A stretch of 13,520 nt of DNA, taken from positions 379,985-393,504 of the forward strand of contig WELB01000103.1 of the NCBI GenBank assembly GCA_009602725.1. The letters run 5' to 3'. Source of the DNA: Spirogloea muscicola. Its lineage: Eukaryota; Streptophyta; Zygnematophyceae; Spirogloeales; Spirogloeaceae. A model generated the notes under the pieces. It made no database searches and was not told the origin of the DNA. It was given only the letters and a program-made list of their open reading frames with translations. The stretch's first letter is position 1. Each line of letters starts with the position of its first letter. Below, one piece after another: positions 1 through 5,791 of the stretch. The position numbers and the translations under genes were made by a program.

Positions 1-240
<240 letters not shown>

Positions 241-360
241 TGGTGCCTCCGCCCTCTGGGCTTGCCTCGTTGCCTCCCTCTTGTGTCCTTGCCATCCTCT
301 GTGCGAAATTTCACAGTCCTCGCCCCCTTTTCCTCTCTCTTTCTTTCCGAAGAGCTCTGC

Positions 361-396
361 GTCTTTGGGCTGGCCTCCCCACAGCCACTGCCTACC
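361..396 (+). repeat. Dispersed repeat module B, copy 1 (degenerate)
   Basis: This copy contains TTTGGGCTGGCC, a short C-rich spacer and CACAGCCACTGCC. These are the recurring core of module B, whose fuller form is GACCTTGTCCATTC, then TTTGGGCTGGCC, then TTTCACAGCC. The CCCCTTCGAA string a little downstream (about 421) echoes the CCCCTTCGGA found just before the copy at 3113. Confidence 0.55.
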
Positions 397-665
397 ATGG
401 GACGAGCTTGTTCATTTCTGGCCCCTTCGAATACTATTGTTCATCCGTAAACTGGGCCAATCGCAGCCATGGCCCCTCTACTGGAAGAGTTATACTGCGG
501 CCATACGGCGAGATGAGAGAACACGTGGAAGGCGCGAGAGGTGCGCGTGGGTGGCGCGAGGGGGTCAAATCGGGCCGATACCCTGGTCAAAGCTAGTGCG
601 ACGACTGTGGCTATGCGTCACACATTCCGTGTTGAGGGGGGCTGCGGGAAAACAGCTTGCTTGTA

Positions 666-713
666 AAGGCAATGGCTGTGAGAGGGCCAGCCCAGACGGA
701 ATGGGCAAGGTCT
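666..713 (-). repeat. Dispersed repeat module B, copy 2 (inverted)
   Basis: On the minus strand this reads AGACCTTGCCCATTC, then GGGCTGGCC, then CTCACAGCCATTGCC, the full order of module B. It is close in sequence to the minus-strand copy at 4734-4765. The module is non-coding as far as I can see. The GGCTGG and CAGCC segments can pair to form a short stem. Confidence 0.7.
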
Positions 714-876
714 GAAAGGGCCGCAAGGCGCAAAACGTATGAAACTACACTGCGATAACCGTGTTATGTGGCCGTCCCTCCTCCAGCGTCTCGCACGGCT
801 GGTTGACGCGCTTCGTCGTCTTAGTGGGGTGGGGGGGCAGCCGGGCCATACTAGCAATCCGCATGCGATACATTTG

Positions 877-904
877 CGCATCTTGGGACGTGTCCCAAGA
901 TGCG
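877..904. repeat. Near-perfect palindrome, 13-bp arms, 2-nt spacer
   Basis: Arms at 877-889 (CGCATCTTGGGAC) and 892-904 are exact reverse complements separated by GT. The structure could form a hairpin or cruciform, or be a dimeric protein-binding site. No coding region or T-rich tail adjoins it, so nothing marks it as a terminator. Confidence 0.85.
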
Positions 905-1023
905 GGATTCGCTAAGATTGCTGGGCTCCCAAGCTTTGCCTCTTATTGGCGTGCTGGGCCCACACATAGGCCAAGGAACCCGCTTCTGTGGCGTTGCTCC
1001 GGCCTCCCAGATTAGCCTGTCGG

Positions 1024-1165
1024 TTGGTACTTGGTCAAATTGGAAGCGCTGTTCCTTCGTCTATTTGGTCTTTGGTCTTTGGTCTTGCTCCAGCTTGGTA
1101 CTTTGTCAAATTGGAAGCGCTGTTCCTTCGTCTCTTTGGTCTTTGGTCTTTGGTCTTGCTCCAGC
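1024..1165. repeat. 71-bp tandem duplication
   Basis: Unit 1 is 1024-1094 and unit 2 is 1095-1165. They differ at only about two or three positions, for example CTTGGTC against CTTTGTC near the start. Each unit also contains an internal run of three TTTGGTC heptamers. The very low divergence points to a recent duplication. Open frames crossing it are repetitive and match no family I recognise. Confidence 0.9.
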
Positions 1166-1189
1166 TTTCCCAGTCGTCCGTCGTGGGCA

Positions 1190-1306
1190 GGTCGCTATGG
1201 CTGCTGCTCTGCAATCTGACGGGCAACTCTTCTTCCCGACTGCCACTTTCTACAAGTTGCGGCTATTGACTTGAGCTCATTGAGCACCCTTTCGGTAGTA
1301 GCTACT
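1190..1306 (+). repeat. Dispersed repeat module A, copy 1 (diverged)
   Basis: This is the most diverged copy of a module of about 120 nt also seen at 2946-3077, 3776-3874 and, inverted, 4400-4515. Shared landmarks are a GGCTGCTGCT start, a CGGCT..TGACT segment and then CATTGAGCACCC. Read in one frame it gives MAAA early and FYKLRLLT just before a stop, the same layout as the better copies. Confidence 0.55.
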
Positions 1307-2600
1307 TGCAAGGCTACGGTACGAAGTGGTCTTCCCTCCTCCCGCGTGGCACAGCTTGTAGATGCCCGCCGACGTGATTGGCGGGTAGTTTAGGTCATTC
1401 TAGCATCCCGCAAGCAATAGTTGCTTGCAATGAAATGCGGCTTTCACTGGGTGTGCAGCGCTCCCAGGCACTCGCGATACACCAGCGTGCTGGGCACGCA
1501 CCAGGCCAGCTTAATGACTTGCGTGGTGGTGCTCTGGCTCCTCGCTTAGCTTGTCGGATATGTATGTGAGTACTAGAGAATCGTGGGTACTAGAGAATCC
1601 CTTAAGACTCTGTGTATCGCCCCGTTATCAGGAAATTGTAAGGCTCGGATTGGCCTCCCTTTGACCTCATGCATACCGCCCCCCTTTATACAGCCGTGCT
1701 TTCGGCCTGCTTCCGTAGCAGTTTCTAGCCTTTGCTGTGTGTAGCCCCAAGATTTGCACTTCTTGTCTTTGGCCTAAACAAATATTTTGGCCCGGCTGAA
1801 TTGCCTTTTAGTATGTGCGCAGCGCACACGCCTTATTCTCCACAGCGTCCCGCCCGGCTTGCCATTCCAAGACTTCCGCCACCAAGGCACACGGCTTTGC
1901 CATTCGAAGGAGGTTCCCATCGCTGCTGGCCGTCACCATCCACGTATCCGCACCTGAGACCGGCTTGGTGAAGCAACCAAAACTCCTACTGGCGCTGCGC
2001 TTGCCTGCTCCGTAGCAGGCCATTCAGTTCCAAGGGGCAAGGCATTTTGCCACGATCGAGCCGACTCCCAGCCGACTTCTAAGTCAAGGTTTCCCATGAA
2101 TGGCGCCTCCACAAGGTTCGCCTTCTATCGTCATCTCCCGCCACAGCTTCAGCCATCAAGCGCCATGTCTGCACCTTTCGTATCTGCCATCTAGTATTCA
2201 GGCATCGGTGAGCGACCTTTATGTTTTGACCCGTGGTTACCGAGCGGGTCAATCTACTGTAGGTTATGTAGGTCTTCAGATGTGCTTGCCTTCGTACTTG
2301 GCCATCTGGCCTTCGGTCGTGTCAAATACACGAATTTCCACCGGCACGAGGGAGCGTACCTGTTGTACCTACCGTACGAAGAGCGTACCTGCCAAAATCG
2401 ACGCTTTAATTGGTACATTAGATGTCAGTCAATATAGACGCCCGGGACAAGCAATCTGTTGTGTGCGCCGGCCTTGAGCCCTGTGCAACCAGCAATAAAC
2501 TACATGCTGTGACAGACCCTGTCAATAACAAGTTCCACAACAATGTGATCGCCTACTTGTGCTGGTACCGCTCTAAGACTCTGAATTTAGCTGCTGGCAA
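1307..2600. other. Non-coding stretch with minor short repeats only
   Basis: I see no recognisable protein, RNA gene or intact mobile element here. Open frames are short, overlap on both strands and resemble nothing. Small features are a 13-nt direct repeat (GTACTAGAGAATC) at 1570 and 1587 and two GAGCGTACCTG copies near 2350 and 2381. Confidence 0.6.
1570..1599. repeat. 13-nt tandem repeat, period 17
   Basis: GTACTAGAGAATC occurs at 1570-1582 and again at 1587-1599, separated by GTGG. This is a minor local duplication with no visible associated feature. Confidence 0.85.
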
Positions 2601-2729
2601 GTTTGGCACCATGTCGTCCGGTTTCAGGCTGGCCTCTCGCAGCCCTTTCCCCCTTTTGGAGGAGCCTTCTTCTAGCCCGTCAGCCTCGTCACGAGCGGCA
2701 TAAGTTCCGCGCGAGCACTTCGCACCGAC

Positions 2730-2850
2730 TTGGCCCTGGGTGGCCACCTATCTGGGTGGCCATTGGATAACCCCAATCGGATGGCCCTTAGGATGCCCTT
2801 TAGTGGCCCTCGAGTTGCCCTCGAGTGGCCCTTTGGTGGGCCTCAGTCGT
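2730..2850. repeat. Imperfect short tandem repeats of a TGGCCC-type unit
   Basis: The stretch holds repeated GGTGGCC, ATGGCCCTT, GTGGCCCTCGAG and TTGCCCTCGAG variants spaced roughly 10-15 nt apart. It looks like a degenerate minisatellite. The frames through it are low-complexity (repeated MAL, WPL and GPR-like strings) with no known domain. Confidence 0.6.
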
Positions 2851-2945
2851 CCCTTCGTATATTTCTAATAGGGCCCGCCCCTCACGAGCTGGGCCTTGGA
2901 GCAACTTCACACATGGATGGACGGGTTTGTGGGTTGGCCCTTCTG

Positions 2946-3077
2946 CATTGCACTTGCGAGCACACCGCACTCTGGCTGCTGCTTCTGGGTCTCGTTACGG
3001 TGTGACTCTTCAGGCTGCAAGCTTCTCTATCTTGCGGCTGCTGACTAGGGGTCATTGAGCACCCATTCATTGTAGCC
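2946..3077 (+). repeat. Dispersed repeat module A, copy 2
   Basis: This is one of the two best copies of module A. It runs from GCACTTGCGAGCAC through GGCTGCTGCTTCTGGGTCTCG to CATTGAGCACCC. One frame reads AAASGSR, then AASFS, then LLTRGH and a stop. The inverted copy at 4400-4515 reads AAASGSR, AASYS, LLTRGY and a stop at the same spacing. A module B copy follows about 40 nt later, the same order as in the inverted copy, so the two modules may belong to one larger element. Confidence 0.75.
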
Positions 3078-3112
3078 ATCTTCGTAGTGTGTAATTAGAA
3101 TTCTGGCCCCTT

Positions 3113-3162
3113 CGGACCTTCCCGTCCTTTGTTGGGCTGGCCTTTCACAGCCATCCTCTTCC
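3113..3162 (+). repeat. Dispersed repeat module B, copy 3
   Basis: The copy reads CGGACCTTCCCGTCC, then TTGGGCTGGCC, then TTTCACAGCCATCC. It is the first of three same-strand copies at 3113, 3281 and 3440, spaced roughly 160-170 nt apart. Confidence 0.75.
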
Positions 3163-3280
3163 TGAAAAGCTTTCTCGTCAGCCTCGTTGGCACGCGTCAC
3201 GTCTCCTTTGCACCTCGTGAGAGGTTACTAAGTAATCATCCTACTAGGCCAGCTCTGAGAAAGCGCTTTTGGCACCTTCA

Positions 3281-3326
3281 GACCCTGTCAAGTTATTTCG
3301 GGCTGGCTGTTCACAGCCCTTGCGCC
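3281..3326 (+). repeat. Dispersed repeat module B, copy 4
   Basis: The copy reads GACCCTGTCAAGTTATTTC, then GGGCTGGC, then TGTTCACAGCCC. It is the middle member of the three same-strand copies. Downstream CCACTTTCTTCTTTG is also found, inverted, beside the copy at 4304. Confidence 0.75.
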
Positions 3327-3439
3327 CTTTGGGAGAGCCACTTTCTTCTTTGCACCTACCCGGCTCCTTGAAGAAAGTGCCGCTTTCCTGGTGGCCCCCT
3401 ATCATAGCAGACGTCACCACCAACTTCTGTGACTCCTTT

Positions 3440-3482
3440 GACCTTGTCCATTCAGTTCGGGGTGGCCTTTCACAGCCTTCGC
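3440..3482 (+). repeat. Dispersed repeat module B, copy 5
   Basis: The copy reads GACCTTGTCCATTCAGTTC, then GGGGTGGCC, then TTTCACAGCC. This is the cleanest match to the left half of the module and the third of the regularly spaced same-strand copies. Confidence 0.75.
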
Positions 3483-3489
3483 TTCCATT

Positions 3490-3775
3490 TAGCAGTGCTC
3501 ACTTGTATGACCACAGGAATTCACTACAACGTGCGGAGGAGGCGCGCTATGCAGTCCCCCAAGCGGCAGGTGCTAAGGAGCGGAAAAGTGCAGATCAACC
3601 TGCTGGCGACGAGTTTGTCGGGCTCGCTGGCCTGACCTACTCGAGCAACTTGCGCGGCGTGCTGCAACCTGCTGTCAAGGGCAGCAGGGCGAGCAGCCCC
3701 GCTTCAATGCCGCCAGGTCGCTCGCTTAGGTGCACAAGATGCGCCTTGACATCTCTCCATAGCGTTCCCTGACAA
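3490..3775. other. No gene recognised; repeat-flanked unique sequence
   Basis: A plus-strand frame stays open across most of this stretch and is rich in Ala, Ser and Gly. It has no recognisable motif, no splice-site pattern giving a known product and no counterpart elsewhere in the window. I do not call it a gene. Confidence 0.4.
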
Positions 3776-3874
3776 ATTGCCGAGCACTTGCGGGCAGGCC
3801 GCGCCTTGGCTGCTGCCTCCAGGTGTCGACAGGGCGACGTGATTCTGCTTTCAAGTTACCCCGGTCTGCATTAG
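3776..3874 (+). repeat. Dispersed repeat module A, copy 3
   Basis: The copy begins GCCGAGCACTTGCGGGCAGG, then TTGGCTGCTGCCTCCAGG, parallel to the copy at 2946. A frame reads LAAAS early and ends in a stop about 20 codons later, but its 3' half has diverged and lacks the LLTRG ending. Confidence 0.6.
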
Positions 3875-3977
3875 TCGACCAGGGTTGCAAATCTATCCTC
3901 CAGAGGAGGCGAGGTCTGTGTATTTTCCTCTTACAGCCATTGCATTACGTTATAAGAGCGTATGTAAGTCTTTCTTG

Positions 3978-4140
3978 TGGGAAGCCAGCCCAGAAAACAT
4001 GGACAAGGTTTAACCGGCCGAATGGCGAACTGGAGGTGACTGAGCGTCCAGTCGCAGACGTCACGGACATTACTTCCTGTACTTGTGCCTCATGGGCTTC
4101 TTCGAACCTTGTCCAAGACCTTTGGGCTGGCTTTTCCCAA
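3978..4140. mobile_element. Candidate MITE-like foldback element with module B terminal inverted repeats
   Basis: The left end (3979-4010) contains GCCAGCCCAGAAAACATGGA followed by CAAGGTT. The right end (4105-4138) is its approximate reverse complement, AACCTTGTCC, then TTTGGGCTGGC, then TTTTCCC. The arms are about 32 nt with a few mismatches around a 94-nt middle. TTCTTG flanks both sides (3972-3977 and 4141-4146) and could be a 6-bp target-site duplication. There is no transposase. The arms are module B copies, so a chance pairing of two opposed copies is the alternative. Confidence 0.4.
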
Positions 4141-4276
4141 TTCTTGCTCTCTTTAGGAGGATGAGAGCTGTTTCTGCTCATGTACTTATGATTAACCTCT
4201 GTTTGAACCTGGCTGCTTTAACAGCCGCAAATCAGCAGCCGCATCCTTCGTCGGGCTGGTCAAAGAAGAAAGTGCT

Positions 4277-4332
4277 CGCCCATAGAGAAGAGAGGCTGGC
4301 AAAGCCAGCCCAAAAAAGAATGGACAATGTCC
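4277..4332 (-). repeat. 56-nt high-identity repeat with 7-bp hairpin, copy 1
   Basis: This segment is matched at 4628-4683 with only about one mismatch in 56 nt. It contains GGCTGGC AAA GCCAGCC (4294-4310), a perfect 7-bp stem with a 3-nt loop, then CCAAAAAAGAATGGACAATG. On the minus strand it is a module B copy in which the CACAGCC half is replaced by a perfect mirror of the GGCTGGC half. Confidence 0.9.
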
Positions 4333-4399
4333 GAGGCCGAAGAAAGAGGAGCCGGAACAAGGACTACACTACAAAACACTGCAACACAGACGATGCAGA

Positions 4400-4515
4400 G
4401 GGAAGCTCAGTACCCACGAGTGAGCAACATCAGGTCTGAGTAGCTCGCTGCAGGGAAAGAGGCACTCCGCCGAGACCCAGAGGCGGCGGCCATAGCACGG
4501 CCTGCTCGCGTGTGG
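4400..4515 (-). repeat. Dispersed repeat module A, copy 4 (inverted)
   Basis: Read on the minus strand it matches the copy at 2946-3077 in order and spacing: a GCGAGCAGG-like start, GGCCGCCGCCTCTGGGTCTCG and an ending before TACTGA. Its frame reads AAASGSR, AASYS, LLTRGY and a stop. It lies between two minus-strand module B copies (4628-4683 and 4277-4332). Confidence 0.75.
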
Positions 4516-4627
4516 ACGGCGTGGGCAAGGGAGCGTTGAGGAAGCGATACTGCCAGGCGCATGCGGAAGACTTGGGCGATCGAACCGGCGGCGTTGAAGC
4601 CGGGGGACCAAAGAGAGAAGAAATGCG

Positions 4628-4683
4628 CGCCCATAGAGAAGAGGGGCTGGCAAAGCCAGCCCAAAAAAGAATGGACAATGTCC
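4628..4683 (-). repeat. 56-nt high-identity repeat with 8-bp hairpin, copy 2
   Basis: This is the partner of 4277-4332. One base change extends the stem to 8 bp: GGGCTGGC AAA GCCAGCCC at 4644-4662. The near identity over 56 nt, against the diverged sequence around both copies, suggests recent duplication, gene conversion or constraint. Confidence 0.9.
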
Positions 4684-4733
4684 AAAGCCCTCGCCCATTC
4701 CTCCCCTCAGGCAAGAAAGTCTCTTCCAGTAGA

Positions 4734-4765
4734 GGGCAATGGCTGTGACTGGCTAGCCCAGAAAG
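4734..4765 (-). repeat. Dispersed repeat module B, copy in inverted orientation
   Basis: The segment GGGCAATGGCTGTGACTGGC, then TAGCCCAGAAAG is a minus-strand module B copy, closest to the one at 666-713. It is the last clear repeat copy before the MCTP gene. Confidence 0.6.
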
Positions 4766-4779
4766 AAGGAGGCGTGACC

Positions 4780-5068
4780 AGAGTTTGAGGGGGTCAAGGG
4801 AAAGTCATCGAAGAAGAAAGTCATCTCGATCTGACGTCCAGTTGCTGACACGGGTGTACTGAATGCGAGCGCCGTGTCTGCCGAGACTGCAGATCCGCAT
4901 GTCACAGTCATGAACACCCTGAGCTTGCACCTGGCTGGCATTGAGCAGCCGCTCTTTTGATTTCGTATTAAACGATGAGCTTGCCTTCCTTTGCAGAAAG
5001 TCCTCCCCCGTAGCCGCCGCCACACTCCCCGTGACGCACAGCTCGACGTCACGCCCGCGGCGGCGGCC
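4780..5068 (+). promoter_or_regulatory. Probable promoter / 5' UTR of the MCTP gene
   Basis: This is the stretch between the last repeat copy and the chosen start codon. It becomes strongly GC-rich from about 4990. A TATTAAA-like string lies near 4966, about 100 nt before the ATG, but I cannot show it is a TATA box. An in-frame upstream ATG at 4991 would add 26 residues, so the transcription start and 5' UTR boundary are unknown. Confidence 0.35.
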
Positions 5069-5791
5069 ATGGGCGAGCCCGGGCGCGGCGCGGCGAGGCG
5101 GCTGCTGGTCGACATCGGCGGCGCTCGCGGCCTGCTGCCCAAGGCCGGGCATGGCGCCGCCGACCCCTTCGCCATTGTCCGTGATAACCGCCGCACCCTC
5201 CGGCCCGTCTCTCCCGTCGCTGCGGCGTCCTCGACGTCTCGCCTGCTCGTCTCCGGCTGACGGCCAGGCGGAGCTGGATGGGCTGAGCGCCGTCTTGCCA
5301 TGTTGCCAAATTGCCGTCTTGCCGTCTTGCGGGACTCGCCGTGCACGTTGCGAGAGGCCAATGGCCACGAGAGACCACCTCCTGACGGCGCAGCTGCTGG
5401 CCCTGCAGGTGGACTTCTACGGGCAGCAGCACAAGACGAGTGTGAAGCTGGGCGAGCTCAACCCCACCTGGAACGAGGCGGTACGTGCGCCGGCGGCCAT
5501 TGCCACGGGCCTCGCTGGCGCCGGCAAAGCAGAGGGCGGCAGCGGCTGACTGTGTCGTGCCGAGTGGTCACAGTTCACCTTCACGCTGCCGGACGACGGC
5601 GGCGAGCAGCAGCCAGGCGAGGCGGAGCAGTTGGAGATCAACGTGTTCAGCCGGGTGCGGGAGGGGCGCTCGCGGGACAAGTTCCTCGGCCGCGTGCGCC
5701 TGCCCGTCGTGGGCGCCCACTGCCAGGGCCAGCTGCGCAGGCTGCCGCTGGAGAAGCGCGGCATCTTCTCGCACATCAAAGGGGAGCTCCT
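5069..5791 (+). other. MCTP: MCTP exons 1-3: C2A domain
   Basis: Exons 5069-5176, 5409-5480 and 5574-5791. They encode LVDIGGARGLLPK, DPFAIVDFYGQ (across the first junction), LNPTWNEA, FLGRVRLP and PLEKRGIFSHIKGE, the classic order of a plant MCTP first C2 domain. The third-loop aspartates normally used for calcium are missing: the loop reads FSRVREGRSRDKF. Codon third positions here are almost all G or C, unlike later exons. Donor 1 (GTCCGT) is unusual but gives the exact family spacing; donors 2 (GTACGT) and 3 (GTAAGT) are strong. Confidence 0.88.

Noticed and set aside
3269-3772. 167-codon plus-strand open frame
   Set aside because: It starts inside repeat copies and shows no family motif. 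The Ala/Ser-rich part fits repeat-derived GC-rich DNA better than a protein.
3945-4181. Mirror-like peptides on both strands (KPAQ..WTRF and LWAGF/FWAGF)
   Set aside because: The matching peptides come from the inverted module B arms read in both directions, so they reflect the DNA symmetry and not two proteins.
4753-5368. Long open frames on the minus strand opposite MCTP exons 1-2
   Set aside because: They are by-products of high GC content (few stops). Their Arg/Ala-rich sequence has no known domain, whereas the plus strand splices into a clear C2A domain.
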